A stretch of 5,541 bases of DNA from Anaerolineae bacterium (GTDB lineage: Bacteria > Chloroflexota > Anaerolineae > Anaerolineales > Villigracilaceae). The stretch spans positions 1 through 5,541 of the forward strand of contig RFJH01000178.1 of assembly GCA_003694975.1 (NCBI GenBank), given 5' to 3'. Every line of letters begins with the position of its first letter. Within the stretch, counting starts at the first letter, position 1. The notes under the pieces were generated by a model that saw nothing but the letters and a program-made list of their open reading frames with translations, did no database searches and had not been told where the DNA came from. Below are positions 1-5,541 of this stretch, in pieces. Position numbers and translations under genes: made by a program.

Positions 1-1
1 A

Positions 2-913
2 TTTGAGAACCGTCCTTACAACCGCTATCACGGCACGAAGCAGGCGCACTTCTATTTCTTCGAGTGCGAGGAGGATCAGGAAGCCGCCAACGCGCTCTTT
101 GAACGGGCGTTTGAATGGGCGCGGGCGCGGGGGTTGGATGCCATCGTCGGCCCGAAGGGACTCTCGGCGTTCGATGGCTACGGTCTCCAAATCGAGGGGT
201 TCGAGCATCGTCAGATGATGACGATGATGAATTACAACTATGAGTATTACCCGAGGCTGGTGGAGGCGCTGGGATTTGAAAAAGAGGTGGATTTCGTTTC
301 CTGTTATTTGCCCTATACGTCCTTCGCCATTCCCGAGCGGGTGGTGCGCATCGCCGAGCGGGTGATGAAACGGGGGAGTCTCTCGGTCAAGCGTTTCAGG
401 AACAAGCGCGAGTTAATCCAGTGGGCGCCGAAAATTGGCGCGGCGTATAACAAAGCCTTTGTCAACAACTGGGAGTATTATCCTCTCTCGGAAAATGAGA
501 TCAAGTTCATCGTGGATAACATTATGCTGGTCGCCGACCACCGACTGATCAAGATCATCCTGTACAAGGAGCAAGAGGTGGTCGGTTTTCTTTTTGGCTT
601 CCCGGATGTCTCGGCGGCGTTGCAACGGGCGCGCGGACGCCTCCTCCCCTTTGGCGTCTTCGACCTCCTGCTGGAGATGAAACGCACGGACTGGCTCTCG
701 GCGAACGGCATGGGCATCCTTCCGGAGCACCAGGGGCGCGGCGGCAATGCCCTGCTCTACTACGAGATGGCGAAGACCATCGAGGAGTTCGGGCGCTTCA
801 AACACATTGAGATGACCCAGGTCGCCGAGACGGCGGTGCAGATGCGCGCCGACCTGAAGAACCTGAACGGTCAGGAGTACAAGAATCACCGCGTCTATCG
901 GCGGGCGCTGTGA
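2..913 (+). CDS. GNAT-fold N-acyltransferase, 3' part (5' end outside window)
   Basis: The open frame enters from the left edge and gives 303 residues before TGA at 911-913; the true start lies upstream. The TTG at window residue 45 is not a credible start because conserved-looking sequence precedes it. The C-terminal half carries a GNAT signature: a beta strand around residues 180-195 (IKIILYKEQEVVGFLFGF), then the acetyl-CoA pyrophosphate-binding loop QGRGGNA (from residue 244) after GMGILPEH, then a helix. The N-terminal part (GLDAIVGPKG, then NYNYEYYPRLVEALGFEKE at about 77-95) looks like the end of another GNAT-like half, so the whole protein is probably a two-lobed acyltransferase. From the family, it should transfer an acyl group from acyl-CoA to an amine; the substrate cannot be read here. 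It ends at a hairpin terminator shared with the converging cold-shock gene. The fold is fairly sure, the function is not. Confidence 0.72.
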   Translation, partial: FENRPYNRYHGTKQAHFYFFECEEDQEAANALFERAFEWARARGLDAIVGPKGLSAFDGYGLQIEGFEHRQMMTMMNYNYEYYPRLVEALGFEKEVDFVSCYLPYTSFAIPERVVRIAERVMKRGSLSVKRFRNKRELIQWAPKIGAAYNKAFVNNWEYYPLSENEIKFIVDNIMLVADHRLIKIILYKEQEVVGFLFGFPDVSAALQRARGRLLPFGVFDLLLEMKRTDWLSANGMGILPEHQGRGGNALLYYEMAKTIEEFGRFKHIEMTQVAETAVQMRADLKNLNGQEYKNHRVYRRAL

Positions 914-932
914 AGCAAGCGGTTAAGCAAAA

Positions 933-962
933 AAAAGGCCGAGGCGTGCGCCCCGGCCTTTT
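933..962. terminator. Bidirectional intrinsic terminator between acyltransferase and cold-shock genes
   Basis: AAAAGGCCG (933-941) pairs with CGGCCTTTT (954-962). After one A-C mismatch, GGC (943-945) pairs with GCC (950-952) around the loop GTGC. On the plus strand the stem runs into TTTTCTTTT (959-967). On the minus strand the eight A residues at 929-936 become a U8 tract. It lies 19 bp after the acyltransferase stop and 16 bp after the cold-shock stop, so it can end both transcripts. Confidence 0.9.
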
Positions 963-978
963 CTTTTGGGTCAGGATA

Positions 979-1191
979 CTACTCGATGACGACGACGTTG
1001 GTCGCCTGCGGGCCTTTCTGTCCCATTTCAATCGTGAATTCCACCTTCTGACCTTCGTAGAGGTTGCGGAACCCCTCGGCCTGGATGGCGGTGTGATGGA
1101 CGAACACGTCGGATCCACTCTCGCGCTCGATGAATCCGTACCCCTTGGCCCCATCGAACCATTTGACCGTACCGATGATACGCTCGGACAT
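979..1191 (-). CDS. csp: Cold-shock domain protein (CspA family)
   Basis: This 70-residue protein is one complete cold-shock domain, a five-stranded OB-fold that binds single-stranded RNA and DNA, of normal family length. Visible nucleic-acid-binding elements are K10-W11-F12, RNP1 as KGYGFI (16-21) and RNP2 as VFVHH (29-33). The C-terminal strand QATNVVVIE is also typical. Such proteins act as cytoplasmic RNA chaperones and often as transcription antiterminators. The start is certain: an AAAGGAGG Shine-Dalgarno sits 8 nt before ATG. The gene is single, with its own promoter (1324-1352), a leader of about 125 nt containing a terminator-like hairpin (1249-1281), and a terminator after it (933-962). 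Whether it is cold-inducible or constitutive cannot be told from the protein, because paralogues of both kinds look alike. Confidence 0.97.
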   Translation of the reverse strand: MSERIIGTVKWFDGAKGYGFIERESGSDVFVHHTAIQAEGFRNLYEGQKVEFTIEMGQKGPQATNVVVIE

Positions 1192-1199
1192 GTGATTTG

Positions 1200-1207
1200 C
1201 CTCCTTT
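1200..1207 (-). promoter_or_regulatory. Shine-Dalgarno of cold-shock gene
   Basis: Read on the minus strand this is AAAGGAGG, a near-perfect anti-16S match, 8 nt before the ATG. A weak hairpin (TGCC, eight-base loop, GGCA) would place the site in its loop, so strong sequestration is not evident. Confidence 0.88.
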
Positions 1208-1248
1208 GTGGCAGGAAATTGGTGATGCGTCGCGTTCCATCGGACGTT

Positions 1249-1281
1249 CTAAAAATAAGACCCTGGCAAAGTGCCAGGGTT
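1249..1281 (-). terminator. Terminator-like hairpin inside the cold-shock leader (possible attenuator)
   Basis: CCCTGGCA (1261-1268) and TGCCAGGG (1272-1279) form a perfect 8-bp stem with a 3-nt loop, extended by A1260-T1280 and a G-T wobble. On the minus strand it is followed at once by TCTTATTTTTAG, a T-rich run expected of an intrinsic terminator. It lies between the mapped-by-eye promoter (1324-1352) and the ATG at 1191, so it would act about 65 nt into the cold-shock transcript. On the plus strand the following bases (TTCCTTGCAAT) are a much poorer terminator tail. The alternative is that it ends a short separate RNA. Confidence 0.65.
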
Positions 1282-1323
1282 CCTTGCAATCCAACGAGAA
1301 CTGACAGGCATCTTTCGAAGGCA

Positions 1324-1352
1324 ATGATACCCCCGAATAGGGGAGGAGTCAA
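1324..1352 (-). promoter_or_regulatory. Sigma70-type promoter of the cold-shock gene
   Basis: On the minus strand a -35 of TTGACT (1347-1352) and a -10 of TATCAT (1324-1329) are separated by exactly 17 bp. Directly upstream lies an AT-rich stretch (1356-1373, containing the palindrome TAAATTTA) in the position of an UP element, which suggests high output. The start point should be near 1315-1316. The spacer itself contains a short inverted repeat (CCCC, TATTC, GGGG). Confidence 0.78.
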
Positions 1353-1401
1353 GGGAAATGTAAATTTAAATATCGGGGCAGGGATTCTCTCGCACGCCAC
1401 G

Positions 1402-1410
1402 TGATAAAAT
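1402..1410 (+). promoter_or_regulatory. Extended -10 promoter of the histidine kinase
   Basis: TGA followed by TAAAAT fits an extended -10 element (TGn plus a hexamer one base off consensus). No good -35 is visible 17 bp upstream. Transcription would begin near 1417, leaving a leader of about 16 nt that holds the GGGAG ribosome-binding site (1421-1425). The palindrome CACGTG (1398-1403) overlaps the element. Confidence 0.5.
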
Positions 1411-1432
1411 AACCCCGTTCGGGAGTTCTTCC

Positions 1433-2965
1433 ATGTTGCCCGATTTCCGCGTTCGCCAACGGGATTACCTGCTGGAAATCACCCGCCTGATCACCCAGGA
1501 ACTCGATCTGGAAAAAGTGATGGCGCGCATTTTGCGCGTCTCGATTGAGATGTTGGCCGGGCAGGCGGGGTTGATCGCCCTGAAAGAGGAGGAGACCTGG
1601 CGCGTCGCCGCCGCACAAGGCATCGCACCGGCCTTCCTGCATTACCTGGAACCTCTCCTGGCTGAAGAACGCACCTCCGAACTGGACGTACGGGAACTCA
1701 ATCGCATGCTCAAAAGCCTGACCTATACGGCCAGCCGAGGTCTACTCAACGGCGTGGGGCTGCCCATGGTCGCACATGGGCAGGTGATCGGCGTGATTTT
1801 CATCTTTCGTAATTATCCCGATCTGTTCTCGGCAAACGACAAATCCCTCCTGCGCGCTTTCGCCGATCAGGCCGCCATCGCCGTCTTCAATGCCCGTCTC
1901 TACAGCCAGGTGCGTTACGAGAAACAGCGCCTGGACGCGCTCCTGGAGGCCGCGGCAGATGGCATTCTGATCCTGAACGCCGATCACACCGTCGAGCGGT
2001 GCAACCGCGCCTTCGAAAAACTGTACGGGCGCTCGCGCCAGGAAATTATCGGGCGGCCTCATGCCGAAATCATCCGGTGGACGGGCAACCCTCAGGGAAT
2101 GACGCTGGAGGAGGCCGAGGCAGGTGGCTGGCCTCTCGCCCCCCACGTCCACCTCTACGTGGAGGGCGACCTGGAGCGCCCCGATTTCCCCCCTCTGCCC
2201 GTCGGTGTGACCTATGCGCCTCTTCTCTCGCCGCAAGGGAAGTTGCACAACATCATCGTCACCGTGCGCGATATTACCCACTTCCGCACTGCCGAAGAAC
2301 TCAAAAGCACTTTCATCTCCATCATCAGCCACGAATTGCGCACTCCTGTTGCGCTCATCAAAGGCTACGCCAGCACCCTGCGCCGTGACGATGCTCACTG
2401 GGACCGCGAGGTGGTCAACGACAGTCTCGCCGTCATCGAAGAAGAAGCCGACCGCCTCTCGAAGATGATTGACGACCTCCTGGACGCCTCGCGCCTCCAG
2501 GCCGGTGGCCTCAGCCTGAACCGTTCCGAAGTCTTTCTACCGGCTCTGGCCGAACAATTGGCGGAACGCTTCCGGACCCAAACCGATCGCCACACCCTGA
2601 CCGTTTCGTTCCCCGAAGATTTCCCCGTCATCTACGCCGACGAAGGTCGCCTGGAGCAGGTGCTCTCCAACCTGATCTCCAATGCCATCAAATACGCGCC
2701 GGAAGGCGAGATCCGCATCCAGGGACAGGTGCGACCGGAACAGGTCATCGTCTGTGTAAGTGACGAGGGGCCGGGCATCGCCCCTCAGGATGTCCCCCAT
2801 ATCTTCGACCGCTTTTACCGTTCCCCCGAAACGCTGCGAAAGACCAAAGGGGCCGGCCTGGGCCTCTACCTGACGCGCGCTATCGTCGAGGCACACGGCG
2901 GACGCATCTGGGTGGATACCGGCGTCTCGCGTGGGGCGCGTATTTGTTTCTCCCTGCCGCGCTGA
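1433..2965 (+). CDS. Soluble GAF-PAS sensor histidine kinase
   Basis: This is a 510-residue two-component sensor kinase with no signal peptide or membrane segment, so it should sense a cytoplasmic signal. A GAF-type domain occupies about 20-158 and ends in the helix FADQAAIAVFNARLYSQV. A PAS domain follows (about 166-285, beginning LLEAAADGILILNADHT). The HisKA domain has the phospho-acceptor H300 in HELRTP. The HATPase_c domain has an N box with N413 and N417, a G1 box DEGPG (444-448), an F box around FDRFYRS and a G2 box GAGLGL (473-478). All catalytic motifs are present, so it should be active. The start is supported by GGGAG 7 nt before ATG. It ends 16 bp from the converging yjbQ-like gene with no convincing terminator between them. 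No receiver or regulator gene lies next to it in the window, so its partner is unknown. Confidence 0.95.
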   Translation: MLPDFRVRQRDYLLEITRLITQELDLEKVMARILRVSIEMLAGQAGLIALKEEETWRVAAAQGIAPAFLHYLEPLLAEERTSELDVRELNRMLKSLTYTASRGLLNGVGLPMVAHGQVIGVIFIFRNYPDLFSANDKSLLRAFADQAAIAVFNARLYSQVRYEKQRLDALLEAAADGILILNADHTVERCNRAFEKLYGRSRQEIIGRPHAEIIRWTGNPQGMTLEEAEAGGWPLAPHVHLYVEGDLERPDFPPLPVGVTYAPLLSPQGKLHNIIVTVRDITHFRTAEELKSTFISIISHELRTPVALIKGYASTLRRDDAHWDREVVNDSLAVIEEEADRLSKMIDDLLDASRLQAGGLSLNRSEVFLPALAEQLAERFRTQTDRHTLTVSFPEDFPVIYADEGRLEQVLSNLISNAIKYAPEGEIRIQGQVRPEQVIVCVSDEGPGIAPQDVPHIFDRFYRSPETLRKTKGAGLGLYLTRAIVEAHGGRIWVDTGVSRGARICFSLPR

Positions 2966-2981
2966 GGGAGCAAAAGGCGGC

Positions 2982-3401
2982 TCACTCCCCGATGATTTTG
3001 ATCAAGACGCGTTTGCGGCGGCGCCCATCGAACTCGCCATAGAAAATCTGCTCCCAGGGGCCGAAGTCCAACCGCCCGTTTGTGACCGCGACGACTACCT
3101 CGCGTCCCATAACCTGACGTTTCAGATGCGCATCGGCGTTGTCTTCGCCGGTGCGGTTGTGTAGATACTGCCCCACCGGTTCGTGAGGGGCCAGTTCCTC
3201 CAGCCAGCGTTCGTAATCCTGGTGTAGACCGTGTTCGTCATCGTTGATGAAAACCGATGCCGTGATGTGCATGGCGTTGACCAGGCACAGGCCTTCCTTT
3301 ATCCCACTTTCTCGCAGCGCTTCCTCCACTTGCGGGGTGATGTTGATGAAGGCGCGTCGAGAGGGGACGTTGAACCAGAGTTCCTTGCGATATGATTTCA
3401 T
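2982..3401 (-). CDS. yjbQ: YjbQ/UPF0047 family protein
   Basis: The 139 residues match the YjbQ family (called secondary thiamine-phosphate synthase in some databases) in length and pattern. Seen motifs are NAMHITASVFINDDE (42-56), YLHN (79-82) followed by DNADAHLKRQVMG (87-99), NGRLDFGPWEQIFYGEFDG (108-126) and a basic tail, RRRKR. H45, H81, D90 and H92 are likely active-site or ligand residues. For E. coli YjbQ only weak thiamine-phosphate synthase activity has been reported, so the cellular role is unsettled. The start ATG overlaps the sugar transferase stop as ATGA (3398-3401), with AGGGAG 9 nt upstream inside that gene, so translation is probably coupled and both come from one mRNA. The function does not explain the pairing. 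Confidence 0.9.
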   Translation of the reverse strand: MKSYRKELWFNVPSRRAFINITPQVEEALRESGIKEGLCLVNAMHITASVFINDDEHGLHQDYERWLEELAPHEPVGQYLHNRTGEDNADAHLKRQVMGREVVVAVTNGRLDFGPWEQIFYGEFDGRRRKRVLIKIIGE

Positions 3402-4039
3402 CGTTCTTCACTCCCTGAAGAAGCATTTCCCATGAATCGCTCTGTGGTGGCATGGCCGGGCTGGCTGACCCCCTCGCCGGTGAGCACTTTCCACAGCGTG
3501 ATGAGGAGGATTTTGATATCCAGCCAGAAAGACCAGTGATCCACATACCACACATCAAGGCGGAACTTATCCTCCCATGTGATGGCGTTGCGCCCGTTGA
3601 CCTGCGCCCAACCCGTGATGCCGGGCAACACGTCGTGGCGGCGTGCCTGTTCGGGGGTATAGCGATCGAGGTACTCCATCAGCAGCGGCCTCGGGCCAAC
3701 CAGGCTCATTTCCCCGCGCAGGACGTTGACCAGTTCGGGGAGTTCGTCCAGGCTGGTAGCGCGCAGGAAACGTCCGAGAGGAGTCAGGCGTTCGGCATCG
3801 GGAAGGAGATGTCCGTCCGCGTCGCGGGCGTCGGTCATGGTGCGGAATTTGTAAATCCGGAAAGGGCGTCCGCGATAGCCCGGTCGTTGCTGTCGGAAGA
3901 GGATGGGGCGTCCGTGCGCGATGTATACCAGCAGGGCAATGAGGAGCAGCAAGGGCGAAAGCAAAATCAACGCCGTTGCGGCAACGAGGAGATCAAAAAG
4001 CCGTTTGTGGCGTGGAATTCCCGGTGGGAAAAGAGGCAT
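3398..4039 (-). CDS. Polyprenyl-phosphate sugar-1-phosphate transferase (PglC/WcaJ family)
   Basis: This 213-residue membrane enzyme belongs to the bacterial sugar transferase (monotopic phosphoglycosyl transferase) family. It moves a sugar phosphate from a UDP-sugar to undecaprenyl phosphate, the first step of capsule, exopolysaccharide or glycoprotein glycan assembly. A hydrophobic segment (about 14-41) contains S28-P29, the break of the re-entrant helix known from PglC. GRPFRIYKFRTM (57-68) follows, then the catalytic pair D98-E99 in TSLDELPEL, VGPRPL (114-119) and PGITGWAQVNGRN (139-151). The 70-residue spacing from Ser-Pro to Asp-Glu equals that recalled for PglC. The size is that of the minimal catalytic form without the WcaJ N-terminal membrane domain. 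The sugar cannot be predicted, and no glycosyltransferase cluster is visible. No Shine-Dalgarno precedes ATG; the promoter suggests a leaderless message. Confidence 0.94.
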   Translation of the reverse strand: MPLFPPGIPRHKRLFDLLVAATALILLSPLLLLIALLVYIAHGRPILFRQQRPGYRGRPFRIYKFRTMTDARDADGHLLPDAERLTPLGRFLRATSLDELPELVNVLRGEMSLVGPRPLLMEYLDRYTPEQARRHDVLPGITGWAQVNGRNAITWEDKFRLDVWYVDHWSFWLDIKILLITLWKVLTGEGVSQPGHATTERFMGNASSGSEER

Positions 4040-4045
4040 ATCGTG

Positions 4046-4054
4046 ATTCTACCA
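4046..4054 (-). promoter_or_regulatory. Extended -10 promoter of the sugar transferase-yjbQ unit
   Basis: On the minus strand TGG precedes TAGAAT (4046-4051), one base off TATAAT, forming an extended -10. Only six bases (CACGAT) separate it from the ATG, so the expected start falls on or next to the A of the start codon. No good -35 is seen. Confidence 0.5.
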
Positions 4055-4105
4055 GAGAGAACGGGAGTAATCGCGCGAGGCGAAACACGTCTTGTGGGGT
4101 TTAGG

Positions 4106-4134
4106 TTGTCAAATTGTGAATTTTGTTATATTAT
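4106..4134 (+). promoter_or_regulatory. Sigma70-type promoter of the livG-acyl-CoA synthetase operon
   Basis: TTGTCA (4106-4111) and TATTAT (4129-4134) are each one base off consensus and are separated by 17 bp. The start would be near 4141, giving a leader of about 54 nt before the ATG at 4195. This rules out the upstream ATG at 4123 as the translation start. Confidence 0.68.
4111..4123. repeat. Inverted repeat inside the livG promoter (possible operator)
   Basis: AAATT-GTG-AATTT is a perfect 5+3+5 palindrome in the spacer between the -35 and -10. Its position would suit a repressor operator, but it is short and AT-rich and could be chance. Confidence 0.3.
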
Positions 4135-4183
4135 CATTACATATCCGCGAGGCCGCCTGTCATCAGTTGGGCTAATCTTTTTC

Positions 4184-4188
4184 GGGAG
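4184..4188 (+). promoter_or_regulatory. Ribosome-binding site for LivG start at 4195
   Basis: GGGAG lies 6 nt before ATG 4195. It selects this codon over the in-frame ATG at 4123, which lies upstream of the expected transcript start. Confidence 0.6.
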
Positions 4189-4194
4189 TGTGTC

Positions 4195-5049
4195 ATGCAG
4201 CATGGCTTCACGAGCACGTTAAATAGCAGCCGGTTGGAAGCGGGGGAGGTTCAACTGAAAATCGAGAACGTGCAACTCAACTTTGGGGGAGTGACTGCCC
4301 TTCTGGACGTCAGCCTCGATGTGCGCCAGAGCGAGATTCTGGCCATCATCGGCCCGAACGGTGCCGGAAAAACCAGCCTTCTGAACTGTATCAGCGGTCT
4401 GTACCGACCTCAAAAAGGGCGCATCCTTTTCTATAACAACGGACAGGAGCACGAACTCACACGCCTTCGCCCTCACCAGATTGCCCGTCTGGGAATCGCT
4501 CGCTCGTTTCAAAATATCGAATTGTTCCGCCACATGACCGTGCTGGACAACCTCCTGGCAGGTTGCCATGTACACATGAAGAGCAACCTGTTTGCCAGCA
4601 TGATCTATTGGGGGCCGGCTCAACGGGAACAAATCCGCTTCCGCCGTTTTGTGGAAGAGATTATCGACCTTCTGGAAATCGAGGCCATTCGTCATCAGAC
4701 GGTAGCGACCCTGCCCTACGGCTTGCAGAAACGTGTGGAGATGGGGCGTGCCTTGGCCATGCGCCCGGCCATCCTGCTCCTGGACGAGCCGATGGCCGGC
4801 ATGAACACGGAAGAAAAAGAGGACATGGCACGCTTCATCCTGGACGTGAACGAAGAGCATGGCGTGACCATCGTCCTGATCGAGCACGATATGGGTGTGG
4901 TGATGGACATCAGCGACCGGGTGGCAGTATTGAATTTTGGCCGCAAGATTGCCGAGGGGTCGCCGGAGGAGATTCGCACCAACCCGATGGTCATTCAGGC
5001 CTATCTCGGCGAAGAACGAGGCGTTTTCTCCATCCCATTGAAGAAATAG
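4195..5049 (+). CDS. livG: LivG-type ABC transporter ATP-binding protein
   Basis: From ATG 4195 this gives 284 residues forming one ABC ATPase of the branched-chain amino acid (LivG) class, which powers import on the inner face of the membrane. Seen motifs are Walker A GPNGAGKT (53-60), Q-loop Q106 in RSFQNIELFRHMTVLDNLLAG, a LivG-style signature LPYGLQKRVEMGRA (from 173), Walker B ILLLDEP (193-199) with catalytic E198, and switch H231 in IEHDM. The LivG-type ending GSPEEIRTNPMVIQAYLGEE is present. About 20 residues precede the usual LivG N-terminus (LKIENVQLNFGG), so translation may start later; see the site at 4242-4257. Permease, binding-protein and LivF genes are not in the window and probably follow downstream. 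The next gene is an acyl-CoA synthetase 18 bp away, so the substrate may be an organic acid rather than an amino acid. Confidence 0.93.
   Translation: MQHGFTSTLNSSRLEAGEVQLKIENVQLNFGGVTALLDVSLDVRQSEILAIIGPNGAGKTSLLNCISGLYRPQKGRILFYNNGQEHELTRLRPHQIARLGIARSFQNIELFRHMTVLDNLLAGCHVHMKSNLFASMIYWGPAQREQIRFRRFVEEIIDLLEIEAIRHQTVATLPYGLQKRVEMGRALAMRPAILLLDEPMAGMNTEEKEDMARFILDVNEEHGVTIVLIEHDMGVVMDISDRVAVLNFGRKIAEGSPEEIRTNPMVIQAYLGEERGVFSIPLKK
4242..4257 (+). promoter_or_regulatory. Alternative internal start signal in livG
   Basis: GGGGGAGG (4242-4249) lies 5 nt before an in-frame CTG (4255-4257). Starting there would give LKIENVQLNFGG at the N-terminus and 264 residues, close to usual LivG proteins. 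CTG is a rare start codon, so this is a candidate only. Confidence 0.3.
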
Positions 5050-5067
5050 TAGCAACGGCAGGTGAGC

Positions 5068-5541
5068 ATGGCCGAAACACTCCCTCAATTCCTGATGGAA
5101 CATGCCCAAAAGACACCGGATAAAGTAGCGCTGCGCGAGCGGGATTACGGTATCTGGCAAACCATTACCTGGAGAGAATACCTCGAACATGTGAAGTATT
5201 TTGCCCTGGGGCTGGTACATCTTGGCCTGCGCCCTGAGGAAACCATAGCGATTGTGGGCGATAACCGCCCCGAATGGGTAATCGCCGAACTGGCCGCGCA
5301 ATCCGTGGGCGCCAAGTCCATCGGCATCTACCAGGATTCGGTCGTCAAGGAGATGATTTACATCTTCAACCATGCCGATGTTTCCTTCATCGTGGTCGAA
5401 GATCAGGAACAGGTGGATAAAATCCTGGAGATGTGGCCTCAACTGCAGGGGGTGCGCAAAGTCATCTATTACGACCCTAAGGGGCTGCGCAATTATCGCG
5501 AAGACTTTTTGATGTATTTCCCTCAGGTGGAGGAATTGGGG
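5068..5541 (+). CDS. Acyl-CoA synthetase (AMP-binding, long-chain type), 5' part
   Basis: The frame stays open to the right edge, giving 158 N-terminal residues of an enzyme usually near 600. It fits the AMP-forming acyl-CoA synthetase family (FadD15-like, COG1022), which activates a carboxylic acid with ATP and CoA via an acyl-adenylate. Supporting pieces are LPQFLMEHAQKTPDKVALRE (5-24), the TITWREY segment that opens the fold, IVGDNRPEWVIAELAAQSVGA (starting about 62) and the following GIYQDS. The ATP-binding TSGTTG-type loop and the C-terminal domain lie beyond the window, so activity and substrate cannot be judged. The start is ATG 5068; an in-frame GTG at 5062 is possible. The ribosome-binding site is weak (GGCAGG), and the gene follows livG by 18 bp in the same frame, so it is likely co-transcribed and perhaps partly coupled. 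Confidence 0.92.
   Translation, partial: MAETLPQFLMEHAQKTPDKVALRERDYGIWQTITWREYLEHVKYFALGLVHLGLRPEETIAIVGDNRPEWVIAELAAQSVGAKSIGIYQDSVVKEMIYIFNHADVSFIVVEDQEQVDKILEMWPQLQGVRKVIYYDPKGLRNYREDFLMYFPQVEELG

Noticed and set aside
134..136. TTG as the start of the acyltransferase
   Set aside because: The same frame is open and protein-like back to position 2, and no Shine-Dalgarno precedes the TTG; the gene is simply cut by the window edge.
798..1400. Open frame of 200 codons on the minus strand across the cold-shock leader
   Set aside because: It overlaps the cold-shock gene in another frame and the end of the acyltransferase gene, and its composition (Ser, Arg, Pro) is typical of a shadow.
910..1404. 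Open frame of 164 codons on the plus strand
   Set aside because: It reads through the terminator and across the cold-shock gene on the opposite strand. No family features or ribosome-binding site were seen.
2966..2990. Possible terminator between the kinase and yjbQ-like genes
   Set aside because: GGGAG and CTCCC can pair, but the loop is 14 nt and there is no T-run on either strand.
4107..4112. TTGACA on the minus strand as a -35 for the sugar transferase
   Set aside because: No -10-like hexamer lies 16-18 bp downstream (CGTGTT or similar). The match arises because the plus-strand -35 TTGTCAA overlaps it.
4123..4125. ATG 4123 as the LivG start
   Set aside because: It lies between the promoter -35 and -10 elements, upstream of the expected transcript start, and the added 24 residues do not look like a LivG N-terminus.
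4219..5442. Long open frame of 407 codons on the minus strand
   Set aside because: It lies antisense to livG and the acyl-CoA synthetase, both with clear family motifs. Its composition (rich in His, Asp, Gln and Val) is that of a shadow frame in G+C-rich coding DNA.

Overview
The window looks like bacterial chromosome of moderately high G+C. The proteins resemble those of Chloroflexota, possibly Anaerolineae, but this is an impression from protein style and not a placement. It holds seven protein genes, two of them cut by the window edges. I see no rRNA, tRNA, CRISPR array, insertion sequence or phage gene.

Region 1 (1-1432). The 3' part of a GNAT-fold acyltransferase gene (+) converges on a small cold-shock protein gene (-), and one hairpin with T-runs on both strands can terminate both. 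The cold-shock gene has a strong sigma70-type promoter with an AT-rich upstream stretch and a leader of about 125 nt. An intrinsic-terminator-like hairpin lies in the middle of that leader, which suggests attenuation or a short leader RNA.

Region 2 (1433-2965). A soluble GAF-PAS-HisKA-HATPase sensor histidine kinase is read divergently from the cold-shock gene. No response regulator gene is visible beside it.

Region 3 (2982-4039, minus strand). A two-gene unit encodes a PglC/WcaJ-type sugar-phosphate transferase that starts polyisoprenyl-linked glycan synthesis, followed by a YjbQ/UPF0047 protein. The two overlap by ATGA. The transferase gene has an extended -10 element so close to its ATG that the mRNA is probably leaderless.

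Region 4 (4040-5541, plus strand). A good promoter drives a LivG-type ABC transporter ATPase, followed after 18 bp by the start of a long-chain-type acyl-CoA synthetase (AMP-binding enzyme) that runs off the window. This pairing suggests uptake of an organic acid, or of a branched-chain amino acid-like substrate, linked to CoA activation. The transporter's permeases and binding protein would be expected downstream, outside the window.

No clearly new multi-gene system is visible. The points most worth following are the terminator in the cold-shock leader, the LivG-acyl-CoA synthetase pairing, the leaderless transferase transcript, and the uncertain LivG start.
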